Shown here piece by piece: positions 1-7,389 of a DNA stretch of 41,238 bases (the stretch's first letter is position 1; each line of letters begins with the position of its first letter). The DNA lies in NCBI GenBank assembly GCA_003158475.1, contig PMJR01000093.1:1-41238 (forward strand). The letters are read 5' to 3'. A program made the position numbers and the translations under genes. The notes beneath the pieces are model-generated. The model did not search any database. It saw nothing but the letters and a program-made list of their open reading frames with translations, and was not told the DNA's origin. Source of the stretch: Ignavibacteriota bacterium. GTDB lineage: Bacteria; Bacteroidota; Ignavibacteria; UBA10030; UBA6906.

Positions 1-127
1 TGGCCTTGTCACGCGAACTCCGGATTCGCTTGTTTTCCGTCCGCATGCGTGATTTCAACTCCGCGTTTCGAGCCCCTCTCCGTTTCGTTGTCCGGGCGCG
101 TTTCTCTGCCGACTTGTGTTGTGCCAT
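1..127 (-). CDS. rpsT: 30S ribosomal protein S20 (N-terminal part, cut by window edge)
   Basis: Reading the minus strand from the ATG at 127 gives 42 codons without a stop, beginning MAQHKSAEKRARTTKRRG and continuing with a basic stretch that includes SRMRTENKRI. This is the typical N-terminus of S20, a small 16S rRNA-binding protein of the 30S subunit; the family is about 85-90 residues, so roughly half lies outside the window. An AGGAAGG Shine-Dalgarno sits four bases before the ATG. A well-formed promoter lies upstream at 175-205. The gene is divergent from etfB. The call rests on the N-terminal pattern only, but the Lys-Ser-Ala-x-Lys-Arg start is characteristic. Confidence 0.85.
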   Translation of the reverse strand, partial: MAQHKSAEKRARTTKRRGARNAELKSRMRTENKRIRSSRDKA

Positions 128-174
128 GAAGCCTTCCTGCAATGCGAAAAAAGTTCAGTCAGAAATCTGAGACC

Positions 175-205
175 TAAAGGTATTGAAAAGCGGGTAGAAA
201 GTCAA
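175..205 (-). promoter_or_regulatory. Predicted promoter of rpsT (TTG-N20-TACCTTTA)
   Basis: On the minus strand TTGAC (from 205) is followed, 20 bp after the TTG, by TACCTTTA (182-175). This matches the Bacteroidota -33 TTG / -7 TAnnTTTG pattern with one mismatch at the last base. The start codon of rpsT is 48 bp further downstream, leaving room for a short leader. The site was recognised by eye and not tested. Confidence 0.6.
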
Positions 206-211
206 TGAAGC

Positions 212-242
212 TTGCCTTTTTTTCGGCCCGGCCGTATATTTC
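212..242 (+). promoter_or_regulatory. Predicted promoter of etfB (TTG-N20-TATATTTC)
   Basis: TTG at 212-214 and TATATTTC at 235-242 are separated by 20 bp, matching the Bacteroidota TTG/TAnnTTTG arrangement except for the last base. It sits 7 bp from the divergent rpsT promoter, so the two may compete or share regulation. The etfB start codon is at 318, giving a leader of roughly 70 nt. Confidence 0.55.
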
Positions 243-317
243 ATTTTCTATCGATTTACTGCGTCGCTCGCCCCGAAGCGCCGGGGGAGTGACCCAACCC
301 GGTATCCAGGAGGACCA

Positions 318-1067
318 ATGAAAGTTGTCGTCTGCATAAATCACGTGCCGGATACTGAAACGAAGATACGTGTGGCGTCCGATGGTACGGCGATCGACCG
401 GGCCGGCGTAAATTTCATGATGAGTCCCTACGATGAAATTGCAGTCGAGGAAGGACTTCGCATACGGGACAAGTTCAAAGGAGACGTGACAGTCGTCAGC
501 CTGGGAACCGACGCCAACAAGGAAACTCTTCGAAAAGCGTTGGCGATGGGCGCAGACCGGGCGGTGCTTCTCAGGGACGACGGGGTACGCGACTCATACG
601 CGACGGCAAGCGGACTGGCGGCTGAGATCAAAGGGCTCACGCCGGATGTCGTTCTTTTCGGCAGGCAATCCATTGATTATGATGACGCGCAGGTGGGGAC
701 GCTTGTCGCCGAACTGCTTTCCCTTCCCTCCGTCGCAGTTGTCGTCAAGCTGGACATAAAGGAGGACGGGAGCGTTGTGTGTGAACGGGAGATCGAAGGT
801 GGTCACGAAGTCGTGCACACGAAACTCCCTGCGGCCTTTCTGGCCCAGAAAGGACTGAACGATCCCCGGTATCCGTCTCTCAAGGGGATTATGGCCGCCA
901 AGAGCAAACCCATAGAAGAAAGACCGGCCGCCCCCGCCGAGGTGCGCGTGCAGACACTTGCTCTTCGTAAACCGCCCGCGAAGAACCCCGGGCGGATCAT
1001 CGGAACCGATGCCTCCGCGGTGAAGGAACTCGTCCGTCTGCTCCACGAGGAGGCGAAAATCATATGA
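318..1067 (+). CDS. etfB: Electron transfer flavoprotein beta subunit
   Basis: The 249-residue product begins KVVVCINHVPDTETKI, the usual EtfB N-terminus, and has the nucleotide-binding segment LFGRQSIDYDDAQVG near residues 113-127, followed by the conserved region around LPSVAVVVKLD. EtfB forms a heterodimer with EtfA, binds AMP, and shuttles electrons from acyl-CoA and related dehydrogenases to the quinone pool via ETF-quinone oxidoreductase. Length is normal for the family. A strong AGGAGG lies 6 bases before the ATG. etfA follows after 25 bp. No dehydrogenase or bifurcating partner gene is next to it, so it is most likely a general (non-bifurcating) ETF. Confidence 0.95.
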   Translation: MKVVVCINHVPDTETKIRVASDGTAIDRAGVNFMMSPYDEIAVEEGLRIRDKFKGDVTVVSLGTDANKETLRKALAMGADRAVLLRDDGVRDSYATASGLAAEIKGLTPDVVLFGRQSIDYDDAQVGTLVAELLSLPSVAVVVKLDIKEDGSVVCEREIEGGHEVVHTKLPAAFLAQKGLNDPRYPSLKGIMAAKSKPIEERPAAPAEVRVQTLALRKPPAKNPGRIIGTDASAVKELVRLLHEEAKII

Positions 1068-1092
1068 TTGCGAACAACGACAACCGGCTGCC

Positions 1093-2061
1093 ATGAACGT
1101 ACTTGCATTCGCGGAGGAACGTGGAGGGAAGTTCAAGAAGTCATCCCTGGAGACCATCAGGGCCGGGAGACGGCTCGCGGATGCGCTCGGCGGGGAATTC
1201 GCCGCACTTGTCGCCGGTTCCGGGGTCGCTGCCGCCGCTCCTGGACTCGGGCGGTACGGCGCCGGGCGTGTCATTGTTGTTGACGATCCGAAACTGGCAC
1301 AGCATTCAAATACCGCGATAGCCAGGATCATTGCAGAAGTGGCGCGCACCGAGGGGGCCACCATGGTGTTCCTTCCCGCAAGCCAGATGGGGAAAGACGT
1401 TGCCCCCCGTGTTGCAATCAAGCTGGGTGCAGGACTCGCAGCTGATTGCATTGCGCTGCGGATTGACGGGAACGACGTCATAGCGACACGCCCCGTGTTC
1501 GCAGGAAAAGGCCTTCTTGATGTGCGCATCACGACTCCCGTCAAAGTCTTTACTCTCCGTCCGAATATTTTTGATGCCGCAGAGGAAGGCGCAGACGCAC
1601 GCGTGGAGGCAAGGACGGTCCCGCTGGATCCGGCCGATACGGTGACGATAGTGAAGGAAGTGAAGGTGGCCGCGGGGCGTCCCGATGTGACGGAAGCCGA
1701 CATCATCGTCTCGGGAGGCCGGGGGATGAAAGGGCCGGAACACTTTGCCCTCATCGAAAGACTTGCCGACGCACTCGGCGCAGGAGTCGGAGCCTCTCGC
1801 GCCGTGGTTGATGCCGGTTGGAGACCGCATGACGAGCAGGTCGGTCAGACGGGAAAGACAGTGTCGCCGTCGCTGTACATTGCCTGCGGTATTTCCGGAG
1901 CGGTCCAGCATCTCGCAGGCATGTCATCATCCAAATTCATCGTCGCCATCAACAGGGACAAGGATGCGCCGATCTTCCAGATCGCCGACTACGGTATTGT
2001 GGGTGATGTCTTTGAAGTGCTCCCGGCGCTCACCGAGGAACTGAAGAAGACGGGAAAATGA
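1093..2061 (+). CDS. etfA: Electron transfer flavoprotein alpha subunit
   Basis: The 322-residue product has the two EtfA parts. The N-terminal Rossmann-like half includes [17 protein letters not shown] (about residues 91-107). The FAD-binding half has [11 protein letters not shown] (about 207-217), the signature [14 protein letters not shown] and [16 protein letters not shown], and the C-terminal [20 protein letters not shown]. These residues hold FAD in characterised ETFs. The complex accepts electrons from flavin dehydrogenases in the cytoplasm. It directly follows etfB without a clear Shine-Dalgarno, which is common in Bacteroidota, so translation may be coupled. Confidence 0.96.
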   Translation: MNVLAFAEERGGKFKKSSLETIRAGRRLADALGGEFAALVAGSGVAAAAPGLGRYGAGRVIVVDDPKLAQHSNTAIARIIAEVARTEGATMVFLPASQMGKDVAPRVAIKLGAGLAADCIALRIDGNDVIATRPVFAGKGLLDVRITTPVKVFTLRPNIFDAAEEGADARVEARTVPLDPADTVTIVKEVKVAAGRPDVTEADIIVSGGRGMKGPEHFALIERLADALGAGVGASRAVVDAGWRPHDEQVGQTGKTVSPSLYIACGISGAVQHLAGMSSSKFIVAINRDKDAPIFQIADYGIVGDVFEVLPALTEELKKTGK

Positions 2062-2127
2062 GAGTTGCATCTTAGCACTGATTTCCCGTACGTTATTCAT
2101 GGTGATCGTCAGAGAGCGGAGCTGAGC

Positions 2128-2718
2128 GTGGATAAGGTGCTGGTGGACATACTGGGGTTGTCGACAAACCCGGCGAGCGGAGGCGCGTACGCATTGATAC
2201 TTCGCGAAGTGAACGGCACCCGGCGCTTGCCGATCATCATCGGCGCTTCGGAAGCTCAATCGATCGCCCTGGAGATGGAAGGAATCAAACCACCGCGGCC
2301 CCTCACACACGATCTGATGAAGAACATCATCACGGCATTTGGCGCCGAGCTCTCAGATATCATCATTGACGACCTGAGGGACGGGACGTTTTACGCAAAG
2401 CTGAACATTGATAGCCAGATGATCGATTCCCGCCCCAGCGATGCCATCGCCCTGGCGGTGCGCTACGGCGTCCAGATCTATGTCGCAGCCTCGGTCATGG
2501 ACGAAGCGGCGTTCATCCCGGAAGACGAAGACGAGGATCAACATCAGACATCTCCCCCCTCCCAGCAGAATCCCAAGCAGCAGCATCACCAGCCGCCAGG
2601 CAAGATCACCCAGCTTGAACAGCTCAACCAGCAGCTGAAAGAGGCGATCGACAAAGAGAACTACGAAAAAGCAGCAGCGCTACGCGACGAAATCCGCAAG
2701 CTCGAACTTCGCGACTGA
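2128..2718 (+). CDS. Bifunctional nuclease family (DUF151) protein with UVR tail
   Basis: From a GTG at 2128 the product is 196 residues. An in-frame TTG at 2065 would add 21 residues, but the family normally begins at the equivalent of MDKVLVDILGLS and GCGGAGC precedes this GTG, so I prefer 2128. The DUF151 domain fills about residues 3-135, with LPIIIGASEAQSIAL and SRPSDAIALAVR as conserved blocks. A Gln/His/Pro-rich linker follows, then a UVR motif (about 163-193, KENYEKAAALRDEIRKLE) like that in UvrB/UvrC and McsA. DUF151 proteins have been reported as nucleases or regulators in plants and actinobacteria; the UVR motif suggests protein contact. It follows etfA closely and probably shares its transcript. 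The cellular role is not known. Confidence 0.85.
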   Translation: MDKVLVDILGLSTNPASGGAYALILREVNGTRRLPIIIGASEAQSIALEMEGIKPPRPLTHDLMKNIITAFGAELSDIIIDDLRDGTFYAKLNIDSQMIDSRPSDAIALAVRYGVQIYVAASVMDEAAFIPEDEDEDQHQTSPPSQQNPKQQHHQPPGKITQLEQLNQQLKEAIDKENYEKAAALRDEIRKLELRD

Positions 2719-2736
2719 TCCCCTCCCATCCCGCGC

Positions 2737-3447
2737 TCAACACACGAGCGCCAGCATTTCTCTGACCGCCCGGTCAATTCCGACAAACACGGCACGGGCG
2801 ATCACCGCATGCCCGATGCTCACTTCTTCGACGTCGCCGATCGCCCGGAACCGGATCATGTTGAGATAGTTCAGCCCGTGTCCCGCGTTCACGCCGAGGC
2901 CGAGCTCCCGTGCCAGCCGTGCACCGGCCCTCACGACCTCAAGGAGCTCCCGTTGCTGATCCTCGGTCCGGGCGTTGGCGTACGCGCCCGTGTGGATTTC
3001 GATCTTGTCGGCCCCGATTTCCCTGGCTGCCTCAATCTGGTCCGCCAGGGGATCGACGAAGAGGCTGACCTGAATCTCACTCTCCTGCAGCCGCCGGACA
3101 ACGTCCCGCAGATGATGCCTGTTCCCCTTTACATCCAGCCCTCCTTCGGTCGTCAGTTCCTGGCGCCGTTCCGGAACGAGAGTCGCCAACTCCGGGAGAG
3201 TATCGATTGCGACGGTGACGATCTCGTCGGTCGCCGCCATCTCGAGATCGAGCCTTGTTTTCACGGTTTCCCGCAGGAGTCGAAGATCCCGGTCGTTGAT
3301 ATGCCGTCGGTCCTCGCGCAGGTGGCAGACGATGCCGTGCACCCCCGCGAGTTCGCACAGGTGAGCCGCGGTCACCGGATCGGGTTCAAGCCCGCCGCGT
3401 GCTTCACGCAGCGTAGCCACATGGTCGATGTTGATGGAAAGTTTCAT
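2737..3447 (-). CDS. pdxJ: Pyridoxine 5'-phosphate synthase
   Basis: The 236-residue product begins MKLSINIDHVATLREARGG, the hallmark PdxJ start, and contains VCHLREDRRHI, the catalytic-loop segment LEMAATDEI, IEIHTGAYA and the C-terminal VNAGHGLNYLN phosphate-binding region. PdxJ condenses 1-deoxyxylulose 5-phosphate with 3-amino-2-oxopropyl phosphate to give pyridoxine 5'-phosphate in the DXP-dependent vitamin B6 route. A longer reading from 3516 would add 23 non-conserved residues, so ATG 3447 is chosen. It overlaps the stop of the YbbR-like gene (ATGA), indicating translational coupling. It ends 18 bp from the convergent DUF151 gene. Confidence 0.95.
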   Translation of the reverse strand: MKLSINIDHVATLREARGGLEPDPVTAAHLCELAGVHGIVCHLREDRRHINDRDLRLLRETVKTRLDLEMAATDEIVTVAIDTLPELATLVPERRQELTTEGGLDVKGNRHHLRDVVRRLQESEIQVSLFVDPLADQIEAAREIGADKIEIHTGAYANARTEDQQRELLEVVRAGARLARELGLGVNAGHGLNYLNMIRFRAIGDVEEVSIGHAVIARAVFVGIDRAVREMLALVC

Positions 3448-4367
3448 AGGCGCTTTCTGACGATGTACTGAAGATGCTCCGGCCGTCTCGTCACCAGCTG
3501 AACGCCGGCGGGACACGACACGTCGGTATCGACGGTGCCCGTGGAATCTGCGGCGATGCTCGCGTACTCTGTAACGACGCGGAAATCTCCTGCGGACAAT
3601 GCTGAAAGCTGCCGAATTCCCGCACGGACGACGATTTCAATCCTGGGGGGGATGAGAATCACCTCGCGACTGGCCGGCACCGCTGTAACCTGTACAGGAA
3701 GACCCGTAATGATTTTCTCGGCGAAGGGTTCCACGGAGATCGCAATGCGGACGGCCGCGACCGAGAACGCGATCTCATACGGCGCAGCGGACGCGAGCGG
3801 GACTTCGGCGTCAAGGGATCCCCTGATGTTCTCAAACACCCGTTTTTCGGTCTTCCATGTTTCAACTGCGCGCAGGATGGATTCGGCACCCGTCAGCGTA
3901 ACGCTGTCCGGTGCCACGGATGTGGGCCCCACCTGACCGTAGCCTTCCCGGAAGCTCGCAAGACAGTCCAGAACGATAGGGACACGCTTGCGCATGGCGG
4001 GGCCAAGCTCGATCCGGAGAGAATCGGGCTTGACGCCAAGCAGTCTCACCCCGGGGGCCAGAGAGATACGATCGGCGAAGTCGTTGAATGTGAGCGGTCT
4101 GTGTCCGGCAGGCAGCGTGTTCGCGGAAAAGACGAGGCGGGGAGCATGCGCAAGCAGTACACCCGCCAGCCGCCATCCTTCCCCACTGAAGCGAAGTTGA
4201 ATGGTCCGCGGGAGAGGGGTTTGGACCGCCATTCCGGCGGGTATCTCCTGGAGGACAAACGGCGACAGCACCGTTGTTTCGTAGTCCTCCCGCATGGTGA
4301 CGGAAACCCAGGCAAGGACGCCAAAGAGGGTGGAGAAAATCACGATATAGATAGAGCGTCGCTGCAT
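3444..4367 (-). CDS. YbbR/CdaR-like membrane-anchored protein
   Basis: The 307-residue product starts MQRRSIYIVIFSTL with a single N-terminal membrane helix (about residues 5-22) and continues as a repetitive beta-rich extracytoplasmic region with several YbbR-like units, for example around KRVPIVLDCLASFREGYGQV and VAPDSVTLTGAESIL. In Firmicutes the YbbR protein CdaR binds and regulates the diadenylate cyclase CdaA; in Bacteroidota YbbR-like proteins are also often near cdaA, but no cyclase is seen here. The start is uncertain: no good Shine-Dalgarno precedes ATG 4367, and in-frame TTG codons exist upstream (to 4406). A hairpin and T-run lie just before it. pdxJ overlaps its end. Confidence 0.7.
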   Translation of the reverse strand: MQRRSIYIVIFSTLFGVLAWVSVTMREDYETTVLSPFVLQEIPAGMAVQTPLPRTIQLRFSGEGWRLAGVLLAHAPRLVFSANTLPAGHRPLTFNDFADRISLAPGVRLLGVKPDSLRIELGPAMRKRVPIVLDCLASFREGYGQVGPTSVAPDSVTLTGAESILRAVETWKTEKRVFENIRGSLDAEVPLASAAPYEIAFSVAAVRIAISVEPFAEKIITGLPVQVTAVPASREVILIPPRIEIVVRAGIRQLSALSAGDFRVVTEYASIAADSTGTVDTDVSCPAGVQLVTRRPEHLQYIVRKRL

Positions 4368-4386
4368 CGGCCCGGGAAACAAAAAA

Positions 4387-4412
4387 ACTCCACCAGCAAA
4401 AACCAATGGAGT
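4387..4412 (-). terminator. Possible intrinsic terminator or attenuator after the BMC genes
   Basis: On the minus strand ACTCCA (4412-4407) and TGGAGT (4392-4387) form a six-base stem with a 14-nt loop, followed directly by a run of T (4387-4381). It lies 20 bp after the stop of the second BMC gene and just before the YbbR-like start. The stem is short and only half GC, so read-through is likely and it may act as an attenuator within the operon. Confidence 0.35.
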
Positions 4413-4431
4413 CGATCGGCAGAAGATGGGT

Positions 4432-4962
4432 TCAGTTGCCGGCCCGCTTCTTCATCAGTTCGTGGATAAGAACATCCTTGTTTGCCATCGAGATCTCCCG
4501 CCCCTGGATAGCGATGCCTTCGGTATTTCGTGCGAGAGTCCTGAGCTGGTGCACGGTCATCGCGTCGAGCTGGGCACCGTACTCCACATCATCGTCGCTT
4601 GCGACAAAATCAAATTCCTCTTCCTCTCCCTCCGGAGTGCCAGGCTGAGCCTCGGTCGGGAAAGACTCGGAGAGCGGAGGGGCCGGCGTGCGCTGCTTCA
4701 GTATACTTTCAATCTCATCTGAAGGGCGGGGGATGACATGCGTTGATACAAGCTGTCCGACACGCCGGGCGGCGGCCGCGCCGGCCTCCACCGCGGCGTT
4801 CACAGCCGCAACTTCACCGATAACCTCGACGGTAACGAGGCCGTTGCGGATGTATTCGGTCCCCAGGAGAGCCACATTCGCGGTCTTCACCATGACGTCA
4901 GCGGCCTCAATCGATCCGACGAGGCCGCGCGTTTCAACCATCCCCAGGGCGTAGTCCAGCAT
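4432..4962 (-). CDS. BMC-domain shell protein with C-terminal SAP/Rho-N-like extension
   Basis: The 176-residue product has one BMC domain (about residues 5-88; [20 protein letters not shown], then [21 protein letters not shown] and VSTHVIPRP), the fold of hexameric shell tiles of carboxysomes and metabolosomes. An acidic, disordered linker (about 90-130, with EGEEEEFDF) leads to a C-terminal unit (about 135-172: [11 protein letters not shown], then [16 protein letters not shown]) that resembles SAP or Rho N-terminal helix-extension-helix domains, often nucleic-acid or protein binding. Some known shell proteins (PduK, EutK) also carry extra C-terminal domains. Its ATG lies 3 bp after the stop of the preceding shell gene, so the two are co-translated. 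The BMC call is firm; the tail assignment is inference. Confidence 0.9.
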   Translation of the reverse strand: MLDYALGMVETRGLVGSIEAADVMVKTANVALLGTEYIRNGLVTVEVIGEVAAVNAAVEAGAAAARRVGQLVSTHVIPRPSDEIESILKQRTPAPPLSESFPTEAQPGTPEGEEEEFDFVASDDDVEYGAQLDAMTVHQLRTLARNTEGIAIQGREISMANKDVLIHELMKKRAGN

Positions 4963-4965
4963 GAG

Positions 4966-5262
4966 CTATTTTGCGACGGGACGTTTGGGGAGAATCATCT
5001 CCACATCGGCATGAGGCCGGGGGATGACGTGGACGGACACAAGTTCGCCGACCCGTTGAGCGGCAGCCGCGCCCGCGTCCGTGGCCGCTTTCACAGCACC
5101 GACGTCGCCGCGCACCATTACCGTCACATACCCACCGCCGATTACTTCCTTGCCGATCAACTGCACCCGCGCCGCCTTGACCATTGCATCGGCGGCTTCA
5201 ATCGACCCCACGAGACCTTTGGTTTCCACCATTCCGAGTGCATCTAACGAGATGTCCGCCAT
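4966..5262 (-). CDS. BMC-H hexameric microcompartment shell protein
   Basis: The 98-residue product is a single BMC domain of normal PduA/EutM/CsoS1 length: [20 protein letters not shown] near residues 9-28, the pore-side region [18 protein letters not shown] near 40-57, and [10 protein letters not shown] near 76-84. Such proteins assemble into hexamers that tile the polyhedral shell, with a central pore for small substrates. The start at 5262 has AAGGAG ten bases upstream; an ATG at 5271 is too close to that site. It leads the operon from a predicted promoter at 5311-5341. No cargo enzyme, pentameric vertex protein or trimeric shell protein is found in the window. Confidence 0.95.
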   Translation of the reverse strand: MADISLDALGMVETKGLVGSIEAADAMVKAARVQLIGKEVIGGGYVTVMVRGDVGAVKAATDAGAAAAQRVGELVSVHVIPRPHADVEMILPKRPVAK

Positions 5263-5310
5263 TGGTGTCATTCTCCTTGTGAAGTGGCGTGAGGCCGGTG
5301 TCCGGGCAGG

Positions 5311-5341
5311 CAAATATACCCAAGCGCCGGCACATTGTCAA
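5311..5341 (-). promoter_or_regulatory. Predicted promoter of the BMC operon (TTG-N20-TATATTTG)
   Basis: On the minus strand TTGAC starts at 5341 and TATATTTG (5318-5311) follows 20 bp after the TTG. The -7 element is a perfect match to TAnnTTTG, the best in the window. It is about 50 bp before the ATG of the first shell gene, consistent with a constitutive, vegetative-type promoter rather than one requiring an activator. Confidence 0.7.
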
Positions 5342-5423
5342 CCGCGGGGATTCGTCGGCCGAGGCTCGAAAAGGCGGCCCGGAGGGTGTGCGACCATCGC
5401 GGGCACTCCCCTGGCATTCGATA

Positions 5424-5666
5424 CTATCGTACATAGAGAAGCTTCTCTGTCTTTACGGATTCCGCCGCTCTGAGGACGCAGAAATACATGCCTGATGCGA
5501 GAGCTGACCCGTCGAACCGGACCTCATGATATCCAGCCTCCTGCAGATGATCCATCAGTACCGCAACTTCCTGGCCGAGCGTGTTGTAGACGATGAGCGA
5601 GACTTCCCCCCTCCTGGGCAAACCGTACCGGATCGTCGTTGACGGATTGAAGGGATTCGGGTAATT
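5424..5666 (-). pseudogene. Stranded T9SS type-A C-terminal sorting domain
   Basis: Directly after the TAG at 5669-5667, in the same frame, the sequence continues NYPNPFNPSTTIRYGLP and then VSLIVYNTLGQEVAVL, GYHEVRFDGS, LASGMYFCVL and finally KLLYVR before a TAG stop. This is a complete 80-residue type-A sorting domain, which directs proteins through the type IX secretion system and anchors them at the cell surface. It belongs to the gene upstream: in related proteins the residue before NYPNPFNP is usually Gln, so the TAG most simply arose from CAG. As it stands the domain is translated only if the stop is read through or re-initiation occurs at an internal codon. Confidence 0.85.
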
Positions 5667-7370
5667 CTACTTCAAGACCAGCCCGGCAGGAATCTGGTCA
5701 TTTCCTTTTCCGCCGGTGGCCGTCACGCCGAGGGGGTCCTGTATGCTGTCGGGCATAGAGAGATAGACCTGCATGCTCTTTGTTTGTGCGGCGACAATGA
5801 ACACATACCAGGGAACCGGACTGGAGTATGTGTACGGGATTGGCACCACCGACGCGTACTCGTCGAGTCCTATGGCGGGGACCGTCGCGATGAAATCCCA
5901 CACTACTCCCGACGCCGCCAGCGGGATCGGAGCGACGCTATTTGGCCGGGCCGTTTGTCCCGGCGCGCCAGACCCGTTGACCCGTCGCCAGATGCTGTAC
6001 TGTGTCGCTCGATCAGGGGCACCCGCCGAATCGTCGGTGCTTCTCAGCCAGAGGATACGGGCCTGGGTGTAGTCATAGGGGATGAGACTGATCCTGACTA
6101 TGGCGGGCGCATGCGTCAGCCCGTACCCCTGGCCCGATACCGGCATGGAGAAGACCGGCGTGCGCGGGTCGTTTGTGGAAATACGGACCGTTCCGGTGTC
6201 AGGACCGGCCGCTACCGGCATGTAGATGACCCTGGCCGTCCGGTAACCGTAGCGCGGGACGACCGGGGCGTCCATCCTGAAGACGAAATTCCCGTTCGTC
6301 AGGGCGATGGGACCAAGACGCAACGAATCATGCGAACCCATATTCACGATCTGCACGGAAAGCGTGTCAGATGCGCCCACTTTCACTTTGCCGAAATCAA
6401 GAGATCCGGGCTGGACGAAAAAGATCGGCGTCGCGGAGGAATCTGTCGGGTACCTCGTCCTGAATACACCGGACCCGGCCGTCCCGACGAACAGATAGCC
6501 CTTCGGGTGGCAGAGCAGCGGAAGGACAGACGTTGTGGTGAGACCCCCGTTCATGACGATCCACGTTTTTCCCGTATCGCCCGACACAAGAATGCCGGCC
6601 CCCGATCGTGCGTAGAAGATATCCCCGCGGGGATTGAATGTGACTGACCAGGCATCCCCGTTCCACGAGACTCCGGTGTGCAGATCCGTCCAGGTCGCGC
6701 CGAAATCGGTTGAACGGAAGATCTGTGACGTCGTGGAGCTTGCGATATACGACCCGTCGGGATGAACGCCGTCAAACCCCAGGTTCGTGATGGGATGTGA
6801 ACTCCACGATGTCCCCTGGTCCGTGGATCTGTACAGCATCACGCCATCGTCCATTGCGATCGCCATGCTGCTGTCGAGGTAGACATTGTAAAAATAGCCC
6901 GGCTTGATAAGCGACCATGAATCACCGTTGTTCGAAGAACGAAACAGTCCCGATTCTGTTGCCACCCAGACGGCATTGCTCTTGTCGACGAAGCTCGTGC
7001 GCACGGTCAACGCTGTCAGGCCCGAATCCTCTTTTGCCCACGTCGTGCCGTTGTCGGTCGACCGGTACATGCCTTTCCCGTAGACGCTGGCAAACAGATG
7101 ATCGCGGGAGTTGCGCGAAATGGAAAGGACGGGGTTCGGGTCGGGGATCGCGCCGCATTGTGTCCACGTCCCCCCATCGTTCGTGGTCTTCCAGATTGTG
7201 CCGTCGTTCCATGTGCCTGCAAAGACAACGCCCGACGAATTTACTGCAAGGGACCGGACGTCAGAGGATACACCGGGACCATTGGTCGGCATCCAGAACG
7301 CATTCTGCGACCCGGCGTTCTGAACGATGATGCTGCAGAACAGCATGGCGATTATCGGTCTGAGTTTCAT
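5667..7370 (-). CDS. Secreted Asp-box beta-propeller protein, truncated before its T9SS tail
   Basis: The 567-residue product starts MKLRPIIAMLFCSIIV, a Sec signal peptide (cleavage near residue 20), after a GGGAGGAAAG ribosome site; longer starts lack a signal peptide. Residues about 30-305 form a propeller with six Asp-box/BNR motifs of S-x-D-x-G-x-T-W type (near 62, 103, 144, 181, 219 and 263), as in sialidase-like and sorting-receptor propellers. Residues about 318-416 resemble a choice-of-anchor D (ASPM/Hydin-like) immunoglobulin-type domain (SLDFGKVKVG, STNDPRTPVFSMPVSGQG). A further domain runs to the TAG at 5669-5667. The sorting domain then continues in frame (5666-5424), so the intact gene would give about 648 residues. 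Without that tail the protein would probably remain periplasmic. Substrate is unknown. Confidence 0.85.
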   Translation of the reverse strand: MKLRPIIAMLFCSIIVQNAGSQNAFWMPTNGPGVSSDVRSLAVNSSGVVFAGTWNDGTIWKTTNDGGTWTQCGAIPDPNPVLSISRNSRDHLFASVYGKGMYRSTDNGTTWAKEDSGLTALTVRTSFVDKSNAVWVATESGLFRSSNNGDSWSLIKPGYFYNVYLDSSMAIAMDDGVMLYRSTDQGTSWSSHPITNLGFDGVHPDGSYIASSTTSQIFRSTDFGATWTDLHTGVSWNGDAWSVTFNPRGDIFYARSGAGILVSGDTGKTWIVMNGGLTTTSVLPLLCHPKGYLFVGTAGSGVFRTRYPTDSSATPIFFVQPGSLDFGKVKVGASDTLSVQIVNMGSHDSLRLGPIALTNGNFVFRMDAPVVPRYGYRTARVIYMPVAAGPDTGTVRISTNDPRTPVFSMPVSGQGYGLTHAPAIVRISLIPYDYTQARILWLRSTDDSAGAPDRATQYSIWRRVNGSGAPGQTARPNSVAPIPLAASGVVWDFIATVPAIGLDEYASVVPIPYTYSSPVPWYVFIVAAQTKSMQVYLSMPDSIQDPLGVTATGGKGNDQIPAGLVLK

Positions 7371-7389
7371 TTTCTTTCCTCCCATGAGA

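Noticed and set aside
594-1754. Open frame of about 386 codons antisense to etfB and etfA
   Set aside because: Both etf genes are certain; this frame gives only Ser/Ala/Arg-rich sequence.
4432-5262. A complete metabolosome or carboxysome locus
   Set aside because: Only two hexamer-type shell genes were found. RuBisCO, aldehyde dehydrogenase, glycyl radical enzyme, diol dehydratase, phosphotransacylase and vertex protein are all missing from the window.
5424-7370. Reassignment of TAG to Gln in this genome
   Set aside because: Other genes use TAG as a normal terminator, for example the BMC-H gene (stop at 4968-4966) and the sorting domain itself (stop at 5426-5424). A single in-frame TAG is better explained by a local mutation or sequence error.
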